In this document: piece after piece, positions 1 through 6,818 of the stretch
Position numbering within the stretch: the stretch's first letter is position 1
Layout: each line of letters starts with the position of its first letter
Assembly (NCBI GenBank): GCA_035548675.1
Contig: DASZSJ010000097.1
Coordinates: 1 to 22,455, forward strand
Source of the DNA: VRUE01 sp035548675
Lineage (GTDB): Bacteria > Actinomycetota > Thermoleophilia > Solirubrobacterales > 70-9
Reading direction: 5' to 3'
Length of the DNA: 22,455 bases
Translations under genes and position numbers: made by a program
The notes under the pieces: model-generated
Told to the model about the DNA's origin: nothing
The model's database searches: none
Seen by the model: only the letters and a program-made list of their open reading frames with translations

Positions 1-564
1 CCCACCGCAGCGGCGCGCGCTCCCCGGTCGGCGCTCGCCGAGCCTGCGCTCGCATCCACCTCGGCCGCGCCCACGGCCGCGGCGGCCCCCGCCAACGCCC
101 CCGCGCCCACAGCGGCACCGCGGACGCCAGCCCCGAGCGCACCGCCGCCCTCCCCCGGCGCCTCGCTGGAGGCGACGATCCGCCTCGCCACCGACCAGGG
201 CTTCTCGCGGGCGCGGCTGACGCTGCGCCCGGCCGAGCTGGGCTCGGTCGAGGTCGCGCTCGAGGCGAGGGAAGGCGGCGTCGCCGCCCGCGTCCTCGCC
301 GACACCCCGCAGGCGGCGCGGCTGCTCGAAAGCGCCGGGCACGAGCTGCGCCAGCGGCTCGAGGCCCAGGGCGTGCGGCTGCAGGCGCTGACCGTCGCGG
401 TCGCCGGCGACGCCGCCCCCAGCAGCCAGGGCGAGCGCCGCGGGCACGGCGGTCCCGCCACGGCATCCGCCCCTTCCCCCCTGCCCGACTCCCCGGACCA
501 GCTCCCCACCCCGACCCGACAGATCGAGCTCGGCGGCGGCGTCCTCGTCGACGTCCTCGCCTGA
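1..564 (+). CDS. fliK: Flagellar hook-length control protein FliK, C-terminal part (5' end outside window)
   Basis: The frame is open from base 1 to the TGA at 562-564, so only the last 187 residues are seen. The first ~55 are an Ala/Pro-rich linker. After it comes a C-terminal hook-length domain (Flg_hook type), recognisable by RLTLRPAELGSVEVAL, then a helix with LLESAGHELRQRLEAQGVRL, then LTVAVAG. In the family this domain contacts FlhB and switches export from hook to filament substrates once the hook is complete. The last ~40 residues are a low-complexity Pro/Ser tail. flgD follows after 14 bases, as in Bacillus-type fla operons. The true start and full length cannot be seen. Confidence 0.88.
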   Translation, partial: PTAAARAPRSALAEPALASTSAAPTAAAAPANAPAPTAAPRTPAPSAPPPSPGASLEATIRLATDQGFSRARLTLRPAELGSVEVALEAREGGVAARVLADTPQAARLLESAGHELRQRLEAQGVRLQALTVAVAGDAAPSSQGERRGHGGPATASAPSPLPDSPDQLPTPTRQIELGGGVLVDVLA

Positions 565-578
565 GCGAAAGGAGAGAG

Positions 579-992
579 ATGACGACCCCGATCCAGGCCT
601 ACGGCAGCGGCACCGCAGGCGCCGCCGCACCGGCGAGCGAGGCGAGCAAAAACGCGCTCGGCAAGGACGACTTCCTCAAGCTGCTGGTCGGGCAGCTGCG
701 CAACCAGGACCCGCTCAACCCGGTCGGCGACCAGGAATTCATGGCGCAGATGGCGTCCTTCTCGACGCTCGAGCAGATCACCAACCTGGCGGCGACGACC
801 GAACAGATGAACCAGACCGCCGCCGCCGACCAGTCGCTGGCCCTGATCGGCCACGACGTCACCTACACCAGGGACGACGGCAGCAGCGCCGAAGGCACGG
901 TCGAAAAGGTCAGCTTCGACGGCGAAGGCTTCACCCTCACCGTCAACGGCGAAGCCGGCGTCCAGCCGGGGACGGTGACGGAGGTCCGGTGA
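579..992 (+). CDS. flgD: Flagellar hook-capping (hook assembly scaffold) protein FlgD, short form
   Basis: This 137-residue protein has the conserved FlgD N-terminal region: GKDDFLKLLVGQLRNQDPLNP followed by EFMAQMASFSTLEQ. FlgD caps the growing hook and guides polymerisation of hook subunits. The start ATG is preceded by a good ribosome-binding site (AAAGGAGAG, 569-577). The protein is shorter than enterobacterial FlgD (about 230 residues). After the N-terminal domain only ~45 residues remain (SLALIGHDVTYTRDDGSSAEGT), enough for one small beta domain, so the Ig-like insertion appears to be absent. It overlaps the next gene by four bases (GTGA). Confidence 0.92.
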   Translation: MTTPIQAYGSGTAGAAAPASEASKNALGKDDFLKLLVGQLRNQDPLNPVGDQEFMAQMASFSTLEQITNLAATTEQMNQTAAADQSLALIGHDVTYTRDDGSSAEGTVEKVSFDGEGFTLTVNGEAGVQPGTVTEVR

Positions 993-1381
993 GCGCTCCG
1001 ATCAACAGCATCGGCGGCGTCCCGCCGCTGCGGCCCAGCGCTCCCCCCGCGGCCCCGCGCCGCCCCGGCGCCGGCGGCCCCTCCTTCGCCGACCAGCTCG
1101 GCCGCCAGCGGGCCGCCAGCGGCAGCGGCGGCGTCGAGTTCTCCAAGCACGCGCTCGAACGCCTGCAGCGGCGGCGCATCGCCACCGATCCGGCGACGCT
1201 GCAGCGACTGCAGCGCGGCGTCGACCTGGCCGCCGGCAAGAACGCGCGCGACGCGGTGGTGATGGTCGACGACACGGCCTTCGTCGTCTCGGTCCGCAAC
1301 CGCACCGTGATCACCGCGATCGACGCCGCCCAGATGCGCCAGCACGTCTTCACCAACATCGACAGCGCCGTGGTCGCATGA
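989..1381 (+). CDS. Flagellar operon protein, TIGR02530-like
   Basis: A 130-residue protein starting at a GTG that overlaps the flgD stop codon. The first ~45 residues are Pro/Ala-rich. The rest (FSKHALERLQRRRI, then AAGKNARDAVVMVDDTAFVVSVRNRTVITA) matches the small family found between flgD and flgE in many Gram-positive flagellar operons, known as TIGR02530. Its biochemical role is not established; position suggests a part in hook or rod assembly. The stop codon overlaps the ATG of a 51-residue reading frame that fills the interval to flgE. Confidence 0.8.
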   Translation: MSAPINSIGGVPPLRPSAPPAAPRRPGAGGPSFADQLGRQRAASGSGGVEFSKHALERLQRRRIATDPATLQRLQRGVDLAAGKNARDAVVMVDDTAFVVSVRNRTVITAIDAAQMRQHVFTNIDSAVVA

Positions 1382-1533
1382 CGCGCACGGCCAGCCAAGG
1401 AGGGATTGGCGAAACCCGCGCGTGCGGACCGGCGAGCGCCGGACGTGCATGGGGGTTTCGCCAATCCCTCCCAACAACCCACGGCCGGACCTCCCCCTGG
1501 AGGAGGCCGCGAAAGGAAGTGACGCAACCATGA
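1378..1533 (+). CDS. Candidate small ORF (51 aa) linking the TIGR02530-like gene and flgE
   Basis: Its ATG (1378-1380) overlaps the upstream stop (1379-1381). Its own TGA (1531-1533) overlaps the ATG of flgE (1530-1532), so it is joined on both sides by ATGA overlaps. The product would be basic and Arg/Pro/Gly-rich, with no recognisable domain. A perfect 19-bp inverted repeat lies inside it, so the sequence may matter as RNA structure or as an inserted repeat rather than as a protein. Seen directly: the open frame and the overlaps. Inferred: that ribosomes travel through it. No homologue is recognised. Confidence 0.35.
   Translation: MTRTASQGGIGETRACGPASAGRAWGFRQSLPTTHGRTSPWRRPRKEVTQP
1399..1471. 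repeat. Perfect 19-bp inverted repeat (long hairpin)
   Basis: The arms at 1399-1417 and 1453-1471 are exact reverse complements (GGAGGGATTGGCGAAACCC on the left). A second stem, CCGGC-GAGC-GCCGG, lies in the 35-base loop. There is no T-run after it, so it is not a simple intrinsic terminator in the middle of the operon. Possible roles are mRNA stabilisation or processing, or an inserted palindromic repeat. Confidence 0.85.
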
Positions 1534-2360
1534 TGCGAGCGATGTTCGCCGCGATCAGCGGCCTCAAGTCCCACCAGACGATGCTCGACGTCACGGCGAA
1601 CAACATCGCCAACGTCAACACCGTCGGCTACAAGACGAGCCGAGCCACCTTCAAGGACTCGCTCTCGCAGCTGCAGATCGGCGCCGCCGCCCCCGGCGGC
1701 GGCCAGGGCGGCCGCAACGCCGCCCAGGTCGGGCTCGGGGTCCAGATCGGCTCGATCGACAACCTGATGACCTCCGGCTCGCTGCAGTCGACCGGCAACG
1801 TCACCGACCTGGCGATCCAGGGCCCCGGCATGTTCATCATCGGGGCGGGCACGCCACCGGCGCTGCCGGCCTCCGTCGAATACACCCGCGCCGGCAACCT
1901 CACCTTCGACTCCGCAGGCTTCCTCACGACCCAGGACGGCAACTTCGTCCTCGGCCGCAACGCGGCCGGCGCCGGCGCCCCCAACACCTACATCCAGGTG
2001 CCCGAAGGCGCGACCGACATCTCGATCGGCCAGGACGGCGCGGTCACCTACGTGCCCTCCGGCGGCGGCCCGCGCGAAACCGCCGGCTACCTCTCGATCG
2101 CCACCTTCGCCAACGAAGCGGGCCTGGTCCGCACCTCCGGCAACCGCTGGATCGAAAGCGCCGCCTCGGGCGCGGCCAACGACGGCACTCCGGGCGGCGA
2201 ATTCGGCCTGACGATCTCCGGCACGCTGGAGATGTCCAACGTCGACCTGGCGACCGAATTCACCGACATGATCGCCGCCCAGCGCGGCTTCCAGGCGAGC
2301 TCACGGGTGATCTCGACCGCGGACGAAATGCTGCAGGACCTGGTCAACCTGAAGCGATGA
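1530..2360 (+). CDS. flgE: Flagellar hook protein FlgE (hook/rod protein family)
   Basis: A 276-residue protein of the FlgE/FlgG hook-rod family. The N-terminal D0 signature is MFAAISGLKSHQTMLDVTANNIANVNTVGYK. The C-terminal D0 helix is SNVDLATEFTDMIAAQRGFQASSRVI, ending LQDLVNLKR, which is more typical of FlgE than of FlgG. The length is at the small end, like the Bacillus hook protein once called FlgG. It assembles the hook outside the cell. The frame is open further upstream to 1422, but ATG 1530 (or 1533) gives the conserved N-terminus and has GGAAG at 1515-1519. It overlaps flbD by ATGA. Confidence 0.9.
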   Translation: MMRAMFAAISGLKSHQTMLDVTANNIANVNTVGYKTSRATFKDSLSQLQIGAAAPGGGQGGRNAAQVGLGVQIGSIDNLMTSGSLQSTGNVTDLAIQGPGMFIIGAGTPPALPASVEYTRAGNLTFDSAGFLTTQDGNFVLGRNAAGAGAPNTYIQVPEGATDISIGQDGAVTYVPSGGGPRETAGYLSIATFANEAGLVRTSGNRWIESAASGAANDGTPGGEFGLTISGTLEMSNVDLATEFTDMIAAQRGFQASSRVISTADEMLQDLVNLKR

Positions 2361-2611
2361 TCCGCCTGCACCGCCTCGGAGGCGAGAACCACGAGTTCGA
2401 CCTCAACCCCGACCTGGTGCTGACGGTCGAGTCGACGCCCGACACCGTCGTCTCGCTGACCACCGGCTCCAAGCTCGTCGTCGCCGAGTCGCCCGACTCG
2501 GTGACGGCGGCGGTGCGCGAGTGGCGGGTCGGCATCCTCGAGCGGGCGCTGCGGCGCAACCGGATGGCCGAAGCGCCCCTGCACGCGGCCGACTACCTGA
2601 CGGAGAACTAG
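2357..2611 (+). CDS. flbD: FlbD/SwrD family flagellar protein
   Basis: An 84-residue protein with the family signature MIRLHRLGGE near the start, NPDLVLTVESTPDTVVSLTTG in the middle and KLVVAESPDSV after it. In Bacillus the homologue SwrD, encoded next to the hook gene, increases stator-dependent swimming power; here motA and motB lie directly downstream. It overlaps flgE by ATGA (2357-2360). The C-terminal ~30 residues (ILERALRRNRMAEAPLHAADY) extend a little past the usual family length. The TAG stop is immediately followed by the ATG of a small open frame. Confidence 0.88.
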   Translation: MIRLHRLGGENHEFDLNPDLVLTVESTPDTVVSLTTGSKLVVAESPDSVTAAVREWRVGILERALRRNRMAEAPLHAADYLTEN

Positions 2612-2782
2612 ATGGTCAACTCCACGATCCCCCACGCTTGGATGACGCGCATGCCTACCCCGCCGGGCATGCCGGGCATGCCGCTCACTCGCGCAGCCGA
2701 CATTCACCCCATCCCAGGGTGGTCAATATCGGATGCGCTCACATATGGACCTCACGCGGACGTGGAGCCCACCATCCGATGA
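2612..2782 (+). CDS. Candidate small ORF (56 aa) linking flbD and motA
   Basis: The ATG directly follows the flbD TAG, and the TGA (2780-2782) overlaps the motA ATG (2779-2781), so the 167-base gap is one open frame. The product would contain a Met/Pro/Gly repeat (PPGMPGMPLT) and no known domain. An inverted repeat, ATCGGATG at 2728-2735 and CATCCGAT at 2773-2780, covers the motA start codon and could make motA translation depend on ribosomes passing through. That it is translated is an inference. Confidence 0.35.
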   Translation: MVNSTIPHAWMTRMPTPPGMPGMPLTRAADIHPIPGWSISDALTYGPHADVEPTIR

Positions 2783-3606
2783 AGGCCTCGACCGCAATCG
2801 GGATCGCCGCCGCCTTCGGCGGGCTGCTGCTCGGCGCCCTGATGGAGGGGAGCGCCGTCGGCGCCTTCTTCAACGTCCCCGCCGCCCTGATCGTGCTCGG
2901 CGGCACCTTCGGCGCCACCCTCGCCTCGACCTCGATCGAGGCGATGAAGCGCATCCCCGGCCTCTACCGGACGGCGTTCTCGGCCGAGAAGCCCGACCTC
3001 ACGGGCCGGGGCGAGCTGCTCGGCTCACTCGCCGACCGCGCCCGCCGCGACGGCCTGCTGGCGCTCGAGGGCGAGATCGAGCAGCTCGACGACGAGTTCA
3101 CCCGCCGCGGGCTGCAGCTGGTCGTCGACGGCACCGAGCCGGAGCTGGTCCTGCAGGTGATGGAGAACGAGATCGACGGCACCTCGGCCCGCCACGCGGT
3201 CGGCCGCTCGGTCTTCGAGAAGGCCGGCGGCTTCGCCCCGACGATGGGGATCATCGGCACCGTGATGGGGCTCGTGCACGTGCTCGAGAACCTCGACGCG
3301 CCGGCAACGCTGGGCCCGGCGATCTCCGGCGCCTTCATCGCCACCCTCTACGGCGTCGCCTCGGCCAACGTCGTCTTCCTCCCCGTCGGCAACCGCCTGC
3401 GCCACATCTCCGAAGCGGAGCTGGCGCTGCGCGAACTTACGATCGAGGGGGTGCTGGCGATCCAGGCCGGCGACAACCCGCGCATCGTCGCCGACAAGCT
3501 GATGGCCTTCGTGCCGCCGGCCGAGCGCGAGGCGGCGCAGCGCGCCGAGGAGCGCCCGTGGCCGGCCCCCGAGCGCGAGCCCGACCCGGTGCGGGTGCCG
3601 GCATGA
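2779..3606 (+). CDS. motA: Flagellar motor stator protein MotA
   Basis: A 275-residue inner-membrane protein of the MotA/TolQ/ExbB proton-channel group. Hydrophobic segments lie near residues 5-25 and 30-50 (IGIAAAFGGLLLGALMEG, NVPAALIVLGGTFGATLAS). The conserved stretch KAGGFAPTMGIIGTVMGLVHVLENL and a last segment with GPAISGAFIATLYGVASANVVFLPVGN follow. With MotB it forms the ion-conducting stator that drives rotor turning. The frame is open upstream to 2521, but ATG 2779 gives the correct N-terminus, with GGAG at 2764-2767. The ~25-residue C-terminal tail is rich in Pro, Arg and Glu. The stop overlaps the start of a 23-codon frame before motB. Confidence 0.93.
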   Translation: MKASTAIGIAAAFGGLLLGALMEGSAVGAFFNVPAALIVLGGTFGATLASTSIEAMKRIPGLYRTAFSAEKPDLTGRGELLGSLADRARRDGLLALEGEIEQLDDEFTRRGLQLVVDGTEPELVLQVMENEIDGTSARHAVGRSVFEKAGGFAPTMGIIGTVMGLVHVLENLDAPATLGPAISGAFIATLYGVASANVVFLPVGNRLRHISEAELALRELTIEGVLAIQAGDNPRIVADKLMAFVPPAEREAAQRAEERPWPAPEREPDPVRVPA

Positions 3607-3674
3607 GCGCGGAGCGACCAAGCGTGCATCTCTGGTTCTTCGCGCCGGGAGCGAAGCGCGAGGATTTGTCATGA
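3603..3674 (+). CDS. Candidate micro-ORF (23 aa) between motA and motB, copy 1 of a repeated peptide
   Basis: The ATG (3603) overlaps the motA stop and the TGA (3672-3674) overlaps the motB start. The peptide has the pattern MSAxRPSVHxWxFAPGAK followed by REDLS, with E, L and F at the variable sites. Another copy with K, A and L lies between flhF and the next gene (12000-12071). Three of the seven base differences between the copies are synonymous. It may be a coupling peptide or simply a repeat that is open in this frame; the minus strand is also open across it. Confidence 0.4.
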   Translation: MSAERPSVHLWFFAPGAKREDLS

Positions 3675-3679
3675 GCGCG
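3603..3679. repeat. Dispersed ~76-bp repeat, copy 1 (motA-motB junction)
   Basis: From the TGA at 3604 to 3679 the sequence matches 12001-12076 at 69 of 76 positions without gaps. The outer ends are copies of the local start-codon context: CATGAGCGCGG occurs at both edges here, CGTGAGCGCG at both edges of copy 2. Each pair matches itself at the A/G position, which looks like target duplication. A small hairpin CTTCGC-loop-GCGAAG lies inside. Confidence 0.85.
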
Positions 3680-4486
3680 GCGCGCACAAAGCGGACGCGG
3701 CGGCGCGGGCGCCGGCGCGCCGGCGGCGAGGCCCACGACGACAACGAGCGCTGGCTGCTCACCTACGCCGACATGATCACGCTGCTGATGGCGCTGTTCA
3801 TGGTGCTGTTCTCGATCTCCTCGGTCAACGTCTCCAAGTTCCACACGCTGAAGCAGACGCTGCGCGAGGCCTTCGCGCCGAAGGTGCTGAGCGGCGCTGG
3901 CTCGATCCTTCCCAACGGCGGTGCTGAGCCCTCGACCCGGGCGCCGTCCCAGCAGCCGGTCCCCGCGGCGCTGCCCAGCCGCTCGACCCCCGAGCTCGAA
4001 GAAGACGAGTTCCTGCGGCTGAAGCACGCCCTCGACGCCTACGCCCGCCGCCACGGATTCTCGGCCTCGATCGAGACGATGGTCACCGCCCGCGGGCTGG
4101 TCATCCGCCTGCTCACCGACCAGGTCCTCTTCGACTCCGGCAGCGCCGCGGTCAAGCCCGAGGCCGACCCGCTGCTGGCGAAGATCTCCGACCTCGTCGA
4201 CGTCGACCCCAAGCACCCGATCTCGGTCGAGGGCAACACCGACAACGTCCCGATCTCCAACGGCCGCTATCCCAGCAACTGGGAGCTCTCGACCGCCCGC
4301 GCCGCCGCCGTCGTCCGTTTCATGACCGGCCACGGCGTCGCCGCCGGGCGGCTCGAAGCGACCGGCGTCGCCGGGCTGCGACCGATCGACACCAACGACA
4401 CCGAAGCCGGCCGCTCCCGCAACCGGCGCGTCGAAATCGCGCTGCTGCGGGGCGCCGCCCCAGAAGGAGGAGCACCACCCCGATGA
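3671..4486 (+). CDS. motB: Flagellar motor stator protein MotB
   Basis: A 271-residue protein. A very basic N-terminal tail is followed by the single membrane segment YADMITLLMALFMVLFSISS, whose Asp34 corresponds to the proton-binding aspartate of MotB. A linker (about 60-130) leads to an OmpA-like peptidoglycan-binding domain at about 150-265, with LFDSGSAAVKPEA, VEGNTDNVPI, WELSTARAAAVVRFM and SRNRRVEI. It anchors the stator to the cell wall and couples ion flow to torque with MotA. The ATG overlaps the stop of the upstream micro-ORF, and the stop overlaps fliL by ATGA. Confidence 0.93.
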   Translation: MSAARTKRTRRRGRRRAGGEAHDDNERWLLTYADMITLLMALFMVLFSISSVNVSKFHTLKQTLREAFAPKVLSGAGSILPNGGAEPSTRAPSQQPVPAALPSRSTPELEEDEFLRLKHALDAYARRHGFSASIETMVTARGLVIRLLTDQVLFDSGSAAVKPEADPLLAKISDLVDVDPKHPISVEGNTDNVPISNGRYPSNWELSTARAAAVVRFMTGHGVAAGRLEATGVAGLRPIDTNDTEAGRSRNRRVEIALLRGAAPEGGAPPR

Positions 4487-4908
4487 AGCGCAAGTTGAAG
4501 CTGATAGTGCCGATCCTGGTCCTCGCGATCGGGGCCGCCGGCTACAAGTTCGTCCTCGCCGCCCCGGCCGAATCGAAGGCAAAGGTCGACGGGGAGGTCT
4601 ACGTGCTGCCGAAGGAGTTCGTCGTCAACCTCGCCGACGGCCGCTACGCGAAGCTGACCGTGGCGCTCGTGCTCGGCCCGGGGCAATCGACCGCCGGCGC
4701 CGAGGCGCCGCCGGAAGGCTTCGGCACGCTCGCCCAGGAGCCGCTGGTGCGCGAGATCGTCACCGACGCGCTGACCGGGGCACCGGCCGGGGTCCTGACC
4801 TCGCGCCAGGGGCGCCACGGCTACGAGCAGCGGATCAAGCGCGCGGTCGATCGCGAGACCGACGTCGAGACGCGATCGGTCGCCTTCACCGACCTGGTGG
4901 TGCAGTGA
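4483..4908 (+). CDS. fliL: Flagellar basal-body-associated protein FliL
   Basis: A 141-residue single-pass membrane protein: a short basic N-terminus (MKRKLK), a membrane helix IVPILVLAIGAAGYKFVLA, then the FliL domain with VYVLPKEFVVNLADGRYAKLTVAL and a C-terminal helix region (EPLVREIVTDALTG, QRIKRAVDRETDV). FliL surrounds and supports the stator. An AAGGAGG run lies 13 bases before the ATG, inside motB. The gene overlaps motB by ATGA, and its stop overlaps a possible upstream start of fliN. Confidence 0.88.
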   Translation: MKRKLKLIVPILVLAIGAAGYKFVLAAPAESKAKVDGEVYVLPKEFVVNLADGRYAKLTVALVLGPGQSTAGAEAPPEGFGTLAQEPLVREIVTDALTGAPAGVLTSRQGRHGYEQRIKRAVDRETDVETRSVAFTDLVVQ

Positions 4909-4946
4909 TGAGCGCGGCAGGACAGGCAAGCGAGGGAGGTATTGCG

Positions 4947-5291
4947 ATGGGCGACGCGGAGGTCCGCTACGAGGAGCTCGAGGCCGGCGGAGAGCGCGGC
5001 GGCGGCGAGACCGACCTGGGCCGGCTGCAGAACGTGCCGGTCGAGCTGGCGGTCGAGATCGGCCGCACCCGGATGACGATCGGCGAGGCCCTGGCGCTGG
5101 GGCCGGGCAGCGTCGTCACCGTCGGCCGCCTCGCCGGCGACCCGGTCGACCTGCTCGTCAACGGCCGCGCGATCGCCCGCGGCGAGGTGGTCGCGATCGA
5201 CGAGGAGCTGGGGCTGCGGATCACCGAGATCGCCGGGGCGGTGATCGCCCCCCACGAGGAGGAGGTGGAGCCTGAGGCCCCATCCCAGTAG
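4947..5291 (+). CDS. fliN: Flagellar C-ring switch protein FliN
   Basis: A 114-residue protein with one SpoA/FliN domain at about 28-98: NVPVELAVEIGRTRMTIGEAL, GSVVTVGRLAGDPVDLLVNG and IARGEVVAIDEELGLRITEI. It forms the lower C-ring with FliM and FliG and binds the export ATPase complex. ATG 4947 is chosen because GGGAGGT (4934-4940) lies six bases before it. GTG 4905 or ATG 4908, which overlap the fliL stop, are also in frame and would add 13-14 residues, in keeping with the overlap style of the operon. The stop TAG lies inside the left arm of a large inverted repeat. No fliM precedes it; a fliM-fliN fusion closes the operon. Confidence 0.88.
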   Translation: MGDAEVRYEELEAGGERGGGETDLGRLQNVPVELAVEIGRTRMTIGEALALGPGSVVTVGRLAGDPVDLLVNGRAIARGEVVAIDEELGLRITEIAGAVIAPHEEEVEPEAPSQ

Positions 5292-5388
5292 GGGTTTCGC
5301 TTAACTTTTCCGAACAGCCGCGGCGGCTGTCCGCCGACGGCGCCGCGGAAAAAGTACAAGACGCCCCACCCCTATTGGGATGGGGCCT
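5275..5388. repeat. Nested large inverted repeat spanning the fliN stop and the fliO upstream region
   Basis: Arms at 5275-5295 and 5368-5388 (21 bases) are reverse complements except one position that would be a G-U pair in RNA. Inside are a second pair (AACTTTTCCG near 5303-5312 and CGGAAAAAGT at 5346-5355, imperfect) and an apical palindrome ACAGCCG-CGG-CGGCTGT. The whole can fold into one ~114-base structure. The outer-arm border GGGGTTTCGC also occurs at the edge of the 1399-1471 repeat. Confidence 0.8.
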
Positions 5389-5443
5389 AAAGCGCTGCTC
5401 GGTGCGGACGATTACCCGGGGTGATCCGCTGGATCTGCCCCTG

Positions 5444-5917
5444 ATGAAGCTGCTATTCGCACCGGTACTCGCTGCCACAAGCCCGAGCGGCGAAAACTCG
5501 CCGCTCGACCTGAGCGGCCCTGCCGCCGGGGCCCACGCCGCCGGTGGCGGCAGCCTGGTGCGGACGATCGTCGGCCTGGCGGTCGTGATCGCGGTGATCT
5601 TCGGCCTGCGCTGGGTGCTGAAGCAGGTCAAGGCGGGGCGCGAGGAGCGCTCCAGCGGCAGCGGCCTCAGCGCGACGGCGACGCTGGCGCTCGGCTCCAA
5701 CCGCTCGCTGCACGTCGTCCGCGCCGGCCGCGAGGTGCTGGTCGTCGGCTCCGGCGAGCACGGCGTCACCCCGGTCCGCAGCTACGACGAAGCCGAGGCG
5801 CGAGCGCTCGGCATCCTCGAGCCCGAGCCGCCGCTCGAACTATCCCCGGCACCGGCCGAGGCGGGTGCCCCGCGCAGCCTGCTCGACACCCTGCGGGCCT
5901 GGACGGTGCGAGGGTGA
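5444..5917 (+). CDS. fliO: Flagellar export apparatus protein FliO
   Basis: A small membrane protein (157 residues from ATG 5444). After ~35 N-terminal residues that may include a signal-like segment (MKLLFAPVLAATSPSG), it has one membrane helix, TIVGLAVVIAVIFGLRWVLK, then the FliO cytoplasmic domain (ATATLALGSNRSLHVVRAGREVLVVGSGEHGVTPV). FliO assists assembly of the FliP export-gate ring. The frame is open back through the fliN end, with TTG 5375 and GTG 5402 as other starts; none has a strong ribosome-binding site. It overlaps fliP by GTGA. Confidence 0.8.
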   Translation: MKLLFAPVLAATSPSGENSPLDLSGPAAGAHAAGGGSLVRTIVGLAVVIAVIFGLRWVLKQVKAGREERSSGSGLSATATLALGSNRSLHVVRAGREVLVVGSGEHGVTPVRSYDEAEARALGILEPEPPLELSPAPAEAGAPRSLLDTLRAWTVRG

Positions 5918-6549
5918 ACCTGGACGGCGGCAACGCGGTCCAACTGCTGCTCCTCCTGGCGGGCCTAACCCTGGTCCCGGCGATCGTCTTCACCACCACC
6001 GGCTTCACCCGGATCCTGATCGTCCTCGGCTTCGTCCGCACCGGCCTCGGCACGCCGACCGCGCCGCCGAACCAGGTCCTGATCGGGATCGCCTTCTTCC
6101 TCACCCTGTTCGTGATGGCGCCGACGCTGAAGCAGGTCAAGGCCGAGGCGCTCGACCCGCTCACCGCGCACAGGATCGACGAGGCGGTAGCGCTCGAACG
6201 GGCCGAGGAACCGCTGCGCGAGTTCATGTTCAAGCAGACCGACGAGAAGGACCTCGGCCTCTTCGTCAACCTCGCCGACCTGAAGCGTCCGCAGAAGCGC
6301 GCCGACGTGCCCACCTGGGTGCTGATCCCGGCCTTCATCACGAGCGAGCTGAAGACCGCCTTTCAGATCGGCTTCCTGATCTTCCTGCCCTTCCTCGTGA
6401 TCGACCTGGTGGTCAGCTCGACCCTGATGAGCATGGGGATGATCATGCTCCCCCCCGCCTTCATCTCGCTGCCCTTCAAGGTCCTGCTCTTCGTCCTCGT
6501 CGACGGCTGGAGCCTGGTCATGCAATCGACCGTGGAAAGCTTCTCGTGA
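5914..6549 (+). CDS. fliP: Flagellar type III export gate protein FliP
   Basis: A 211-residue polytopic membrane protein. Family landmarks are FTTTGFTRILIVLGFVRTGLGT near the N-terminus, NQVLIGIAFFLTLFVMAPTL, IPAFITSELKTAFQIGFLIFLPF and SMGMIMLPPAFISLPFKVLLFVLVDGW near the end. FliP forms the core of the export gate with FliQ and FliR. It is shorter than E. coli FliP (about 245), mainly because no cleavable signal peptide is apparent: the first membrane helix begins near residue 8. The GTG start overlaps the fliO stop, and the stop overlaps fliQ. Confidence 0.95.
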   Translation: MNLDGGNAVQLLLLLAGLTLVPAIVFTTTGFTRILIVLGFVRTGLGTPTAPPNQVLIGIAFFLTLFVMAPTLKQVKAEALDPLTAHRIDEAVALERAEEPLREFMFKQTDEKDLGLFVNLADLKRPQKRADVPTWVLIPAFITSELKTAFQIGFLIFLPFLVIDLVVSSTLMSMGMIMLPPAFISLPFKVLLFVLVDGWSLVMQSTVESFS

Positions 6550-6818
6550 ACGAGGATCAGGTCGTCAAGCTGGCGATGGACGCGCTGCTGCTGGCGCTGA
6601 AGCTGGGGATGCCGCTGCTGCTCGCCGGCCTCCTCGTCGGCCTCGTGGTCAGCGTCTTCCAGGCGGTCACGCAGATCCAGGAGATGACGCTCTCCTTCAT
6701 CCCCAAGATCCTCGCCGTGGCGTTGGTGCTGGTGGTGGCCGGCCCCTGGATGCTGGGCCAGCTGGTCGGCTACACGAGCGACCTCTACCGCTCGATCCCC
6801 GGGCAGGTGAGCAAGTGA
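6546..6818 (+). CDS. fliQ: Flagellar type III export gate protein FliQ
   Basis: A 90-residue protein with two membrane helices: ALLLALKLGMPLLLAGLLVGLVVSVF and ILAVALVLVVAGPWMLGQLV. The conserved loop QAVTQIQEMTLSFIPK between them is diagnostic. The GTG start (6546) overlaps the fliP stop (GTGA), and the stop overlaps fliR in the same way. A longer open frame from 5865 exists, but its upstream part is only the shadow of fliP. Confidence 0.95.
   Translation: MNEDQVVKLAMDALLLALKLGMPLLLAGLLVGLVVSVFQAVTQIQEMTLSFIPKILAVALVLVVAGPWMLGQLVGYTSDLYRSIPGQVSK

Noticed and set aside
863..1621. Long minus-strand open frames opposite the flagellar genes, here and throughout 1-13600
   Set aside because: They mirror codon bias of the plus-strand genes in very GC-rich DNA and contain Arg/Ala/Gly-rich shadow sequence with no recognisable domains.
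5865..6818. A 317-residue open frame containing FliQ at its end
   Set aside because: The upstream part is a shadow of fliP; fliQ starts at GTG 6546.
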